The position numbers and the translations under genes are program-made. A stretch of 64,000 nt of DNA from an uncultured bacterium. GTDB lineage: Bacteria; Bacteroidota; Bacteroidia; Bacteroidales; Bacteroidaceae. Of the stretch, positions 49,637 to 58,144 are shown piece by piece. Positions within the stretch are counted from its first letter, which is position 1. The number at the start of each line of letters is the position of its first letter. The stretch is taken from the NCBI GenBank assembly GCA_905216025.1, contig CAJMSE010000002.1, positions 62,001-126,000 of the forward strand, written 5' to 3'. The notes beneath the pieces are model-generated. The model was not told where the DNA came from. It saw only the letters and a program-made list of their open reading frames with translations, and did no database searches.

Positions 49637-49882
49637 ATGAGTCTGAAACTAAAGATTGTCACACCGGAGAAGATAGTTTACGATGGAGATATCGTCAGCG
49701 TACGCGTGCCGGGAGTCCTCGGCCAGTTCGAGGTTCTCGAAAACCACGCACCGATAATCTCAGCCCTCGAGAAGGGCATCGTGGAGTATGTGACGACGGG
49801 TGGCAGTAACCGGATTTCCGTATCAGGCGGTTTCGTCGAGGTGCAGAAGAATGTGGTTAGCTTGTGTGTGGAATTACAATAG
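49637..49882 (+). CDS. atpC: F1Fo ATP synthase subunit epsilon, short form
   Basis: An 81-residue epsilon chain, only the N-terminal beta-sandwich of the usual 130-140-residue subunit (LKIVTPEKIVYDGDIVSVRVPGVLGQFEVLENHAPIISAL ... ISVSGGFVEVQKNVVSLCVE). The C-terminal two-helix domain that can rise into F1 and inhibit ATP hydrolysis in other bacteria is absent. The stop codon is clean and the next gene begins eight bases later, so this is not a frameshift. Short epsilons are known in Bacteroidota. Confidence 0.94.
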   Translation: MSLKLKIVTPEKIVYDGDIVSVRVPGVLGQFEVLENHAPIISALEKGIVEYVTTGGSNRISVSGGFVEVQKNVVSLCVELQ

Positions 49883-49889
49883 GATATGT

Positions 49890-50318
49890 ATGGACGGACA
49901 GGTGCAAGGCAAGATAGAAGGTGCAGGCAGGCTTAGCAGGAGCTACTTCAGGCAGAGTGTATGGCTGACGGCCGGGATGTTCCTTGCCGGATTGTTTCTG
50001 GCGAATGTCTTTCGGTTCGACGCCATGCTGACTCCGCTCATAGTAAGTGCGGTGTTCTCCATCGCCGTAGATACGGCAGACGCTGCTGTCTGGCGTAGGG
50101 TGGCGGAGCGGAGCCCGGAGAGTCTCACCACATTCTATACTGCCGTGTCCGGATTCAGGATGCTGCTGGCTCTTGTCACCATGCTGGTCTACTATCTTGT
50201 GGCCGGCAGCGATGCAATGCTGGTGTTCTTCCTTGTGTTCATGGCGTTCTATGTGATGCTCCTTATCCACCATACGGCTTTCTTTGCAAAGGTATCCGAT
50301 ACCCGTGTAGATAAATAA
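49890..50318 (+). CDS. Small four-helix membrane protein in the atp operon (AtpI-like position)
   Basis: A 142-residue protein with a short cytoplasmic N-terminus and about four membrane helices (roughly 24-42, 48-66, 84-105, 108-130). It occupies the place of AtpI/AtpZ between atpC and atpB, but I see no conserved AtpI motif (no G-x-x-x-G-P-rich second helix), so it should be called unknown. It begins eight bases after atpC, with AGGATATGT before the ATG as a weak ribosome site; an in-frame ATG at 49800 lies inside atpC and is rejected. AtpI-like proteins help assemble the c-ring; the same role here is inference. Confidence 0.8.
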   Translation: MDGQVQGKIEGAGRLSRSYFRQSVWLTAGMFLAGLFLANVFRFDAMLTPLIVSAVFSIAVDTADAAVWRRVAERSPESLTTFYTAVSGFRMLLALVTMLVYYLVAGSDAMLVFFLVFMAFYVMLLIHHTAFFAKVSDTRVDK

Positions 50319-50334
50319 AAGTCATATCATTATA

Positions 50335-51387
50335 ATGAAACAGATAAAGTCAATATTGCTTCTGGTGCTGTTTGCCGTGCTTCCCGTGCAGTCGTTTGCA
50401 GCCGGTAACGGTGATGAGGGCGGAGAGCTCAACATACCGGAGATAGTGCTTGAACACTTGGCCGATGCTTACGAGTGGCATATCGCCACGTACGAGGGTA
50501 AGCATCTCAGCATAGAGCTGCCCATAATCGTGCGCAGCGAGAATACAGGCGAGTGGCACTTCTGTACGGCTCATACGCTTCCCGACGGCTTCTACTTCGA
50601 TGCGGAGCATCATGGCAAGATATACGAGACGCTCGCCGACGGCACTTCGGTGCGCCCGTTGGACCTGAGCATGACCAAGGATGTTGTCCAAATATGGATT
50701 GTCGTGGCCGTACTCATCGTCGTTTTCCTGTCGTGTGCCCGCTGGTATAAGAAGCGTGACGCCCGCAGCGATGCCCCGCGTGGTTTCGTCGGCATGATCG
50801 AGATGCTGGTGATGGCTATCAACGATGATGTCATAAAGGCATCGATAGGAGAGAAGCACTACCGGTCTTATGCCCCGTATCTGCTCACGGTGTTCTTCTT
50901 CATATTCACGGCAAACCTTATCGGTCTTATCCCGATATTCCCCGGTGGCGCCAATGTCACCGGAAACATCAACATAACGCTGTTCCTTGCCGTGTGCACG
51001 ATGATTGCCGTCAACCTCTTCGGTAACAAGGAGTACTGGAAGGAGATATTTTGGCCGGAGGTCCCGCTGTTCCTCAAGGCCTATCCCGTGCCTATAATGC
51101 CGGTGATAGAGCTTTTCGGAGTGTTCACCAAGCCTTTTGCGCTTATGATCCGTCTCTTTGCCAACATGATGGCGGGACATGCGGTGATACTCAGTTTCAC
51201 GTGCGTAATATTCCTCGGCTGGTCCATGGGCGTGGGCTACGGACTCGGTCTGAATGCCTTTAGCATCATCATGCTTCTGTTCATGAACTGTCTCGAGGTG
51301 CTCGTCGCCTTCGTTCAGGCATACGTGTTTACTATGCTCAGCTCGGTATTCATCGGTCTGGCACACAAGGAGCACGGAGCAGAATAA
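50335..51387 (+). CDS. atpB: F1Fo ATP synthase subunit a
   Basis: A 350-residue proton-channel subunit of Fo. It carries an extra N-terminal signal-peptide-like segment (1-22) and a periplasmic stretch of about 90 residues before the first core helix, a feature of Bacteroidota a subunits. The essential Arg273 sits in PFALMIRLFANMMAGHAV. The core helices ITLFLAVCTMIAVNLFG and LNAFSIIMLLFMNCLEVLVAFVQAYVFTMLSSVFIGLA follow the family. The start at 50335 fits the signal peptide. It is followed by a 120-base AT-rich spacer before atpE. Confidence 0.96.
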   Translation: MKQIKSILLLVLFAVLPVQSFAAGNGDEGGELNIPEIVLEHLADAYEWHIATYEGKHLSIELPIIVRSENTGEWHFCTAHTLPDGFYFDAEHHGKIYETLADGTSVRPLDLSMTKDVVQIWIVVAVLIVVFLSCARWYKKRDARSDAPRGFVGMIEMLVMAINDDVIKASIGEKHYRSYAPYLLTVFFFIFTANLIGLIPIFPGGANVTGNINITLFLAVCTMIAVNLFGNKEYWKEIFWPEVPLFLKAYPVPIMPVIELFGVFTKPFALMIRLFANMMAGHAVILSFTCVIFLGWSMGVGYGLGLNAFSIIMLLFMNCLEVLVAFVQAYVFTMLSSVFIGLAHKEHGAE

Positions 51388-51507
51388 GCCGGAGACGCAG
51401 ACATGGGAAAGCCTTTGGATATTGAGTTCAAGCTATTAGGGTTTTAAATATAAATGATTGAGAATCAATAAAATAATAAAGTAATAACAAATAAAACATT
51501 TAAGATT

Positions 51508-51750
51508 ATGATTATTTCAACATTATTGGCCGCTGAGGGTCTGGCACAGCTGGGTTGCGGCCTCGGAGCAGGTATTGCAACAATTGGTGCAGGTTTGGGT
51601 ATCGGCAAGATTGGCGGCAGCGCCATGGATGCCATCGCACGTCAGCCGGAGGCTACAGGTAAGATTCAGACAAACATGATTCTTACATCTGCCTTTGTCG
51701 AGGGTTGTGCCCTGTTCGCCATCGCAGCCTGTGCATTCCTTATCAAATAA
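51508..51750 (+). CDS. atpE: F1Fo ATP synthase subunit c
   Basis: An 80-residue double-helix proteolipid that forms the rotor ring. It has the RQPEA loop (45-49) and the ion-binding Glu65 in AFVEGCALF. Its numbering aligns gap-free with the Na+-binding c subunit of Ilyobacter tartaricus, where Na+ is held by Gln32, Val63, Glu65, Ser66 and Tyr70; here these are Ile32, Phe63, Glu65, Gly66 and Phe70. So the sodium site is absent and proton use is likely. A 120-base AT-rich leader precedes it, perhaps for strong translation of this high-copy subunit. Confidence 0.97.
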   Translation: MIISTLLAAEGLAQLGCGLGAGIATIGAGLGIGKIGGSAMDAIARQPEATGKIQTNMILTSAFVEGCALFAIAACAFLIK

Positions 51751-51781
51751 CAAAGAGATTTCTCTGATAAAACAATAGCAA

Positions 51782-52300
51782 ATGGAACTGAATTTACCGG
51801 CAATTCTGACGCCCGATCTCGGTCTCCTCTTTTGGATGGCCCTTGCCTTTCTGGTGGTCTTCGGTGTGCTCGCAAAGTTTGGCTTTCCCGCCATCATAAA
51901 GATGGTGGATGAGCGCAAGCAGTACATCGACGACAGCCTGCGCAAGGCTCACGAGGCCAACGAGAAACTGGCCAACATACAGAAGGAAGGTGAATCCATC
52001 TTGCAGGAGGCACGCGAGAAGCAGGCACAGATACTCAAAGAAGCCACTGCCACGCGCGATGCCATAGTAGAGAAAGCTCAGGAGAAAGCTCGTGAAGAGG
52101 GCGCCAGGCTTATCAGCGAGGCGAAAGCCGAGATTGAAAACGAGAAGCAGGCCGCCATCAGCGACATCCGCAGGCAAGTAGCTACGCTCAGTGTAGAGAT
52201 TGCAGAGAAGGTGCTGCGTGAGAAACTCTCCACTAACAAGGCTCAGATGGATTTGATAGACCGAATGCTGGATGACGTTTCTTCTTCTGATAAAAAGTAA
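51782..52300 (+). CDS. atpF: F1Fo ATP synthase subunit b
   Basis: A 172-residue stator subunit with one N-terminal membrane helix (about 10-28, LGLLFWMALAFLVVFGVLAKF) and a long charged coiled coil typical of b (KLANIQKEGESILQEAREKQAQILKEATATRDAIVEKAQEKAREEGARLISEAKAEIENEKQAAISDIRRQVATLSVEIAEKVLREKL). The length is normal. It starts 31 bases after atpE and is followed closely by atpH. Confidence 0.95.
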   Translation: MELNLPAILTPDLGLLFWMALAFLVVFGVLAKFGFPAIIKMVDERKQYIDDSLRKAHEANEKLANIQKEGESILQEAREKQAQILKEATATRDAIVEKAQEKAREEGARLISEAKAEIENEKQAAISDIRRQVATLSVEIAEKVLREKLSTNKAQMDLIDRMLDDVSSSDKK

Positions 52301-52306
52301 AAGGCT

Positions 52307-52840
52307 ATGGAGATTGGAGTAATATCAGTAAGGTACGCACGCGCGCTGCTCAAAGGCGCGACCGACGCTCACCTTGAGGATGAAGTCTACAGCGACATGC
52401 AGACGCTGGCAGCGAGCTTTGCCGGAGTGCCGCAGCTGAGGCAGACAATAGACAACCCGATGCTCTCGAAAGACAGCAAGTTGTCGCTTCTCATTGCAGC
52501 GTCGGGCGAAGCTCCGGGCAACCTCACCAAATCGTTTCTCGGCATAGTGCTCGACAACGGCCGTGAGGATGTTATACAGTTCATGGCCAACTCGTATATA
52601 ACTCTTTACAGAAAGCAGAAGAACATCATCCGCGGTAAGCTAACCACCGCCGCTGCCGTGCATCCTGCCACAGAACAGAAGATGCGCAGCATGGTGGAGA
52701 GCAAGACTAATGGGACTGTGGAGTTTGAGACTGAGGTGAATCCCGATATCATCGGCGGTTTCATCCTCGAGTATGATACTTACCGGATGGATGCAAGCGT
52801 GAAGTCAAAGCTTAATTCCATTCTCACAGCGCTGCGATAG
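52307..52840 (+). CDS. atpH: F1Fo ATP synthase subunit delta
   Basis: A 177-residue stator protein that links the b stalk to the top of F1. It matches the OSCP/delta family: VRYARALLKGATDAH near the start, NPMLSKDSKLSLL, FLGIVLDNGREDVIQFMANSYITLYRKQKNIIRGKLTTA and the end NPDIIGGFILEYDTYRMDASVKSKLNSIL. The length is normal. It lies six bases after atpF and 121 bases before atpA. Confidence 0.95.
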   Translation: MEIGVISVRYARALLKGATDAHLEDEVYSDMQTLAASFAGVPQLRQTIDNPMLSKDSKLSLLIAASGEAPGNLTKSFLGIVLDNGREDVIQFMANSYITLYRKQKNIIRGKLTTAAAVHPATEQKMRSMVESKTNGTVEFETEVNPDIIGGFILEYDTYRMDASVKSKLNSILTALR

Positions 52841-52961
52841 TAGAAAATGAAGAATGAGGGATGAAGAGCTGAACGGAGAATCGGAATCGTGATAATCCGT
52901 AACCGGCAACAGGCCGTCGGCTCATTTCCCGGCATTCAAAATTCGTAATAATAAAAAGACT
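52841..52961. other. Spacer between atpH and atpA
   Basis: A 121-base spacer, longer than the others in the operon. It starts with a purine-rich stretch containing imperfect repeats of ATGAAGA/ATGAGGGA/ATGAAGAG and ends AT-rich. No ORF, hairpin with T-run, or promoter was recognised. Confidence 0.4.
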
Positions 52962-54548
52962 ATGTCAGATAAAATAAAACCAAGCGAAGTGTCTCAGGTA
53001 CTTCTCGACCAGCTGAAAGGAATTGGCAGCAGCGAGAAGTTCGACGAGGTCGGTACTGTGCTTCAGGTTAGCGACGGTGTGGCCCGTATCTACGGACTGC
53101 GTAATGCCGAGGCCAACGAACTTCTGGAGTTTGAGAACGGCACGATGGCCATCGTGATGAACCTTGAGGAAGACAACGTAGGTTGTGTGCTTCTTGGTCC
53201 TACCTCGGGCATCAAGGAGGGCATGGTGGTCAAGCGTACAAAGCGCATTGCTTCCATCCGTGTCAACGACAACATGCTCGGCCGTGTGATAAATCCTTTG
53301 GGACAGGCCATTGATGGCCGCGGCGAAATCGACCTTACAGAGTCGTTTGAGATGCCGCTTGACCGCAAGGCTCCCGGTGTGATTTACCGTCAGCCAGTGA
53401 AGGAGCCGCTTCAGACAGGCATCAAGGCCGTAGACTCGATGATTCCAATCGGCCGCGGCCAGCGAGAGCTTATCATCGGCGACAGGCAGACGGGAAAGAC
53501 AGCCATCGCCGTGGATGCCATCATCAACCAGAAGAGTTTTTATGAAGCCGGCAAGCCTGTATATTGCATATATGTGGCAATAGGTCAGAAGGCCAGTACG
53601 GTTGCTGCGCTCGTCTCCACACTGAAGGAGCATGGTGCCATGCCTTATACGATTATCGTGGCTGCAACGGCTGCCGACCCAGCCGCCATGCAGTATTACG
53701 CTCCGTTTGCCGGAGCTGCCATCGGCGAATATTTCCGCGACCGCGGTCATTCTGCCCTCGTTGTATACGACGATCTGTCTAAGCAGGCCGTGGCTTACCG
53801 CGAGGTTTCGCTCATCCTGCGCCGCCCTTCGGGCCGTGAAGCCTATCCGGGTGACGTGTTCTACCTGCACAGCCGCTTGCTCGAGCGTGCAGCAAAGATA
53901 AACGAGCAGCAGGAGGTGGCCGAGCAGATGAACGACCTTCCCGAGTGCATGAAAGGTCATGTGCGCGGTGGCGGCTCGCTTACGGCCCTGCCAATCATCG
54001 AGACCCAGGCCGGTGACGTGTCGGCGTATATCCCGACAAACGTAATCTCCATTACCGATGGACAGATATACCTCGAGACCGATCTCTTCAATCAGGGATT
54101 CCGTCCGGCTATCAACGTCGGTATCTCGGTGTCGCGTGTGGGTGGTTCGGCACAGATAAAGAGTATGAAGAAGGTTGCCGGTACGCTTAAGATTGACCAG
54201 GCACAGTATCGTGAGCTTGAGAGTTTCTCAAAGTTCTCGAGCGATATGGATGCCGTGACGGCCATGACACTCGATCGCGGACGCAAGAACAACCAGTTGC
54301 TCATACAGCCGCAATACAGCCCGATGCCCGTAGGAGAGCAGGTGGCCATCATCTATTGCGGCACGCACGGACTGATGCGCGATGTCCCGGTAGATAAGAT
54401 TCGTGAATGTCAGGACACTTTCCTCGAGAAGATGCGCTCGGCTCATGCAGAGACAATAGCCACTTTGGCATCGGGCAAGATAGACGATGACGTGACCCGT
54501 ACAATTGAGTCTGTCATGGCTGATACCGCCGGAGCATATAAAAGCTGA
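52962..54548 (+). CDS. atpA: F1Fo ATP synthase subunit alpha
   Basis: A 528-residue non-catalytic nucleotide-binding subunit of F1, with the P-loop GDRQTGKT at 173-180, GQKASTVA, the ALVVYDDLSKQAVAYRE segment and the VGGSAQIKSMKKVAGTLK region with the arginine finger nearby (VSRVGGSAQ). The length is slightly above the norm, as in Bacteroidota. Six bases separate it from atpG. Confidence 0.98.
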   Translation: MSDKIKPSEVSQVLLDQLKGIGSSEKFDEVGTVLQVSDGVARIYGLRNAEANELLEFENGTMAIVMNLEEDNVGCVLLGPTSGIKEGMVVKRTKRIASIRVNDNMLGRVINPLGQAIDGRGEIDLTESFEMPLDRKAPGVIYRQPVKEPLQTGIKAVDSMIPIGRGQRELIIGDRQTGKTAIAVDAIINQKSFYEAGKPVYCIYVAIGQKASTVAALVSTLKEHGAMPYTIIVAATAADPAAMQYYAPFAGAAIGEYFRDRGHSALVVYDDLSKQAVAYREVSLILRRPSGREAYPGDVFYLHSRLLERAAKINEQQEVAEQMNDLPECMKGHVRGGGSLTALPIIETQAGDVSAYIPTNVISITDGQIYLETDLFNQGFRPAINVGISVSRVGGSAQIKSMKKVAGTLKIDQAQYRELESFSKFSSDMDAVTAMTLDRGRKNNQLLIQPQYSPMPVGEQVAIIYCGTHGLMRDVPVDKIRECQDTFLEKMRSAHAETIATLASGKIDDDVTRTIESVMADTAGAYKS

Positions 54549-54554
54549 TAGCCT

Positions 54555-55526
54555 ATGCCGTCACTGAAAGAGATTAAAAACCGCATTGCCAGCGTCAACA
54601 GCACCCGCAAGATAACGAGTGCCATGAAGATGGTGGCATCGTCGAAGCTCCACCATGCACAGGTGATGATTGAGAACATGCTCCCTTATGAGACCATGCT
54701 CGAACACATCCTCAAGGCTTTCCTTGCCTCTGAGGCAGATGCAACGACAATCTACAGTACGGAGCGTCCTGTCAAGCATGTCGCCCTTGTGGTGTATGCT
54801 TCCAACAGCAGCCTTTGCGGTGGTTTCAATGCAAATATCCTAAAGCTGATGCAGCACGTCATTGACGAGTATTCAAATGTCGGCAAGGAGAACATTCTCA
54901 TATACCCGATAGGGCGTAAGGTGGCAGAGAAGGTCGCCAAACTTGGGCTGAAGGCAGCCGGAAACTATACCGAACTTGCCGACAAGCCTAATGTCAAGGA
55001 CTGCATCGACATAGCAAGAGACTTGGGGCAGAAGTTCAGAGACGGCGAGATTGACCGTGTGGAGATGATTTATCACCACTTCAAGAGTGCCGGCTCACAG
55101 ATTCTGACCCGTAAGACTTTCCTTCCGATAGACCTTACCGGGGAACTGAACCGTGATCATGAGCGTGACCTCACCACACGTGTAGTCACCCGCGAGAGTC
55201 AGGAGTACATGCGCCGCAAGGAAGCAGAGAGGGCTGCCGAAAAGAAAACGGACGAGGCAAAGCCGCTCAACGACAACTTCATTGTGGAGCCGGACATGAA
55301 CACCGTGCTCAGCATGCTTATCCCGAAGCTTGCCCATCTCATGCTTTACACGGCTTTGCTTGACAGTAATGCCAGCGAGCATGCCGCCCGTATGGTTGCC
55401 ATGCAGACAGCCACGGACAATGCTGACGAACTGCTGCGTGAGCTGAACCTGCAGTACAACAAGAGCAGACAGCAGGCTATCACGAGCGAGTTGCTTGACA
55501 TCGTGGGAGGTTCAATCAACAATTAA
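54555..55526 (+). CDS. atpG: F1Fo ATP synthase subunit gamma
   Basis: A 323-residue rotor shaft subunit. The N-terminal helix (IKNRIASVNSTRKITSAMKMVASSKLHHA) and C-terminal helix (MVAMQTATDNADELLRELNLQYNKSRQQAITSELLDIVGG) match the family. At about 290 residues the usual gamma is shorter; the extra length lies in the middle, with a charged stretch RRKEAERAAEKKTDEAKPLNDNFIVEPD near residues 215-245. It ends the operon before a strong terminator. Confidence 0.97.
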   Translation: MPSLKEIKNRIASVNSTRKITSAMKMVASSKLHHAQVMIENMLPYETMLEHILKAFLASEADATTIYSTERPVKHVALVVYASNSSLCGGFNANILKLMQHVIDEYSNVGKENILIYPIGRKVAEKVAKLGLKAAGNYTELADKPNVKDCIDIARDLGQKFRDGEIDRVEMIYHHFKSAGSQILTRKTFLPIDLTGELNRDHERDLTTRVVTRESQEYMRRKEAERAAEKKTDEAKPLNDNFIVEPDMNTVLSMLIPKLAHLMLYTALLDSNASEHAARMVAMQTATDNADELLRELNLQYNKSRQQAITSELLDIVGGSINN

Positions 55527-55531
55527 TAATG

Positions 55532-55568
55532 AAAAGAGAGTTTGCAGAAGCCTGCAAACTCTCTTTTT
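55532..55568 (+). terminator. Intrinsic terminator of the ATP synthase operon
   Basis: AAAAGAGAGTTTGCAG / CTGCAAACTCTCTTTT perfect 16-base arms with a 4-base loop, ending in a T-run, five bases after the atpG stop. Confidence 0.95.
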
Positions 55569-55603
55569 GTTTTCTTTTGAGGCCTTTTGCAAAATAAAAG
55601 CAT

Positions 55604-55611
55604 TAATTTTG
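55604..55611 (+). promoter_or_regulatory. -7 box for the UvrD-family helicase gene
   Basis: TAATTTTG, 27 bases before the ATG at 55638. No -33 box at proper spacing was seen. Confidence 0.5.
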
Positions 55612-55637
55612 CAGATTGAAAAGGCGAAATTATAACG

Positions 55638-57998
55638 ATGGAGAATTTACTCTTAGAACAGCTTAACGGCAGTCAGCGAGCGGCAGTTGAGTATTGTGAC
55701 GGCGCATCACTTGTGATTGCTGGTGCCGGTTCGGGCAAGACCCGAGTCCTGACATACAAGATAGCTTATCTCTTGTCGCAGGGGTTAGCGCCGTGGAATG
55801 TGCTCGCCCTAACCTTTACGAACAAGGCGGCCCGCGAGATGAAGGAGAGAATAGGCAAACTTGTCGGCATCGACGATGCCCGCCGACTGAACATGGGGAC
55901 GTTCCATTCTGTCTTCTCGCGTATCCTGCGGTCAGAAGCCGTAGCCCTCGGCTATAGTCATAACTTCACTATATACGACCAGTCTGATTCGCGCTCACTT
56001 GTCCGTACTATCATAAAGGAAATGGGGCTCGACGAGAAATTGTACAAAGCTGCTTCTGTGGCCGACCGGATAAGCATGGCCAAGAACAGGCTTCTGCTGC
56101 CGCAAGCCTATGCCTCCAATGCACTGGAGGTGGCGGAGGATGTCAAAAGGAAGATGCCGGCAGTGAAGGACATATACCTCAGATATTCGGAACGTTGCCG
56201 GAAAGCCAACGCGATGGACTTTGACGATCTTCTCGTGAACACATATATCCTCTTTGATACCAATAGGGATGTGCTCGACAAATATGTTGACAGGTTCCGC
56301 TATATTCTTGTAGATGAGTATCAGGACACCAACTACGTGCAGCAGGCGATACTGATGCAATTGTCAAAAGACCGTCAGCGGATATGCGTTGTCGGCGACG
56401 ATGCCCAAAGTATCTATGGTTTCAGAGGGGCGAATATTGACAATATCCTTAACTTCACAGATAGTTATGACGGGGCACGGCTGTTTAAGCTGGAGCAGAA
56501 CTACCGTTCTACGCAGTCCATCGTCATGGCGGCAAACAGTCTCATAAAGCATAATGCCAGGCAGATACCCAAGAATGTATACAGTGAGAACGCCCGGGGA
56601 GAACGCCCCGTGTTCAAGGAGACATATAGCGACAAGGAAGAAGCTATGCTCGTATGCAACGACATACGCCGCTTCAAGCAGACCGACAAGTGCGAATACA
56701 GCGACTTTGCGATACTCTACCGTACCAATGCGCAGAGCCGCAGCTTTGAGGAGTGCATGCTTAAGATGGGCATCCCGTATAGGATTTACGGCGGACTGAG
56801 CTTCTATCAGCGTAAGGAAATAAAGGATATCGTGGCTTATTTCAGGCTTGTGGCCAATCATGACGATGAGGAGGCCCTGCGGAGGATTATCAACTATCCG
56901 GCCCGCGGCATCGGCGACACCACCGTAGGAAAGCTTTTCGAGGCGGCCAATAAGCAAGGTGTAAGTGTCTGGCATGTAATCTGTAATGTAGAAGTGATGG
57001 ACACCGGCATAAAGGGTGCGGCCCTGAAGCGTATTTCAGAGTTCAAAACCCTTATTGAAGGGTGGATAGAGCGCTCGGCGCTTGACGATGCATATCATCT
57101 CGGCCACGACATAATACAGGGTAGCGGGATTAGCAAGGAAATATATCTCGGCCGCGAACCGGAAGACCTTTCGAGGCAGCAGAATGTGGAGGAGTTCCTA
57201 TCCGGCATACAGGATTTCGTGGAGACACGGATGGAGGAGGGGATGCTTGAACATGCTTTGCTGAGCGATTATCTTCAGGAAATATCGCTGCTGACAGACC
57301 TTGACAGCGACGGCGATGCTGACAGTCCGAAAGTTTCGCTCATGACTGTTCACAGTGCGAAAGGACTTGAGTTTCCTACCGTGTTCATCGTGGGGCTCGA
57401 AGAGAATATCTTTCCTTCTCCGTCGTGCTGCGGCAGTCCGCGCGAGCTGGAGGAAGAGCGGCGCCTTCTGTATGTTGCCGTGACGAGGGCAGAGAAGCGT
57501 TGTATCCTAACATGTGCCAAGAGTCGTTTCCGTTACGGGCATATGGAGTTCGGGTCACCTTCGCGCTTCATAAGGGATTTTGCTCCAGGGTTGATTAATA
57601 TCGAGAGTACGGGCACTACTTATGATCCGGTTGCATCCGGTCGGTATGCGGACCGTAGACGGAGGACTTTTGAAGAAACTCCCCATCAGTCGCTGTTCAG
57701 TAATCCTGTGTCTCATAGAACAGCACAGACACCACATAATGCTATGCCGGTAGAGCGGAAAGAGCCTGTAAGTGTTGGCATGCAGCGTTTCCGTCCGGTA
57801 GAGAGTGCAGGGCCATCGGCCGGCAACTCACCGTCAGCAGTGAGCGAGGGGTGCGTGATAGAGCATCAGCGGTTTGGCATCGGTCATGTGCTGAAGGTTG
57901 AAGGCTCGGGAGAAAACATGAAGGCAACGGTGGAGTTCAAGCATGCGGGTGTTAAGCAGTTGCTCCTTAAGTTCGCGCGCTATACCATTATAGGATAG
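55638..57998 (+). CDS. UvrD/PcrA/Rep-family ATP-dependent DNA helicase
   Basis: A 786-residue superfamily 1A helicase unwinding DNA 3' to 5', used in repair and replication restart. Seen in order: Q-motif LNGSQRAAVEY, Walker A AGAGSGKT (28-35), TFTNKAAREMKERI (motif Ia), motif II VDEYQDTN, motif III VVGDDAQSIYGFRGA, motif IV LEQNYRST, motif V LMTVHSAKGLEFPTVFIVGLEE, and motif VI LLYVAVTRAEKR. The C-terminal tail ends in a Tudor-like domain (GCVIEHQRFGIGHVLKVEGSGENMKATVEFKHAGVKQLLLKFARYTII), as in PcrA. It stands alone between two terminators. Whether it is UvrD or PcrA by function cannot be told. Confidence 0.95.
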   Translation: MENLLLEQLNGSQRAAVEYCDGASLVIAGAGSGKTRVLTYKIAYLLSQGLAPWNVLALTFTNKAAREMKERIGKLVGIDDARRLNMGTFHSVFSRILRSEAVALGYSHNFTIYDQSDSRSLVRTIIKEMGLDEKLYKAASVADRISMAKNRLLLPQAYASNALEVAEDVKRKMPAVKDIYLRYSERCRKANAMDFDDLLVNTYILFDTNRDVLDKYVDRFRYILVDEYQDTNYVQQAILMQLSKDRQRICVVGDDAQSIYGFRGANIDNILNFTDSYDGARLFKLEQNYRSTQSIVMAANSLIKHNARQIPKNVYSENARGERPVFKETYSDKEEAMLVCNDIRRFKQTDKCEYSDFAILYRTNAQSRSFEECMLKMGIPYRIYGGLSFYQRKEIKDIVAYFRLVANHDDEEALRRIINYPARGIGDTTVGKLFEAANKQGVSVWHVICNVEVMDTGIKGAALKRISEFKTLIEGWIERSALDDAYHLGHDIIQGSGISKEIYLGREPEDLSRQQNVEEFLSGIQDFVETRMEEGMLEHALLSDYLQEISLLTDLDSDGDADSPKVSLMTVHSAKGLEFPTVFIVGLEENIFPSPSCCGSPRELEEERRLLYVAVTRAEKRCILTCAKSRFRYGHMEFGSPSRFIRDFAPGLINIESTGTTYDPVASGRYADRRRRTFEETPHQSLFSNPVSHRTAQTPHNAMPVERKEPVSVGMQRFRPVESAGPSAGNSPSAVSEGCVIEHQRFGIGHVLKVEGSGENMKATVEFKHAGVKQLLLKFARYTIIG

Positions 57999-58104
57999 CG
58001 GAAAAAGAAACGCCAAACCGGAAAATGGGGGAGAAGCGCAAACCGGAACAAGAGAAACTCAAATGATGTTCTACCAGTTTCGCGTGGTATGAATATAAAA
58101 ACGG

Positions 58105-58144
58105 CAAGCGCCGGTTTTCCTATTCATCGGAAGACCGGCGCTTG
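58105..58144. terminator. Bidirectional terminator overlapping the 39-codon gene
   Basis: CAAGCGCCGG / CCGGCGCTTG perfect 10-base arms with a 20-base loop. On the minus strand it is followed by CCGTTTTTATATTC; on the plus strand by TTGCTTTT. The stop of the small gene (58120-58122) lies in the loop. Confidence 0.8.

Noticed and set aside
49637..49882. Frameshift or truncation of epsilon
   Set aside because: The stop is clean, the next gene starts eight bases on, and short epsilons are known in the phylum.
50350..51375. Minus-strand ORF of 341 codons opposite atpB
   Set aside because: Low-complexity His/Glu-rich translation typical of an antisense frame; atpB is certain.
51403..51447. 14-codon ORF (MGKPLDIEFKLLGF) between atpB and atpE
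   Set aside because: Too short to support without conservation data; the spacer is probably just the atpE leader.
52965..53960. Minus-strand ORF of 331 codons opposite atpA
   Set aside because: Antisense shadow of atpA without domains.
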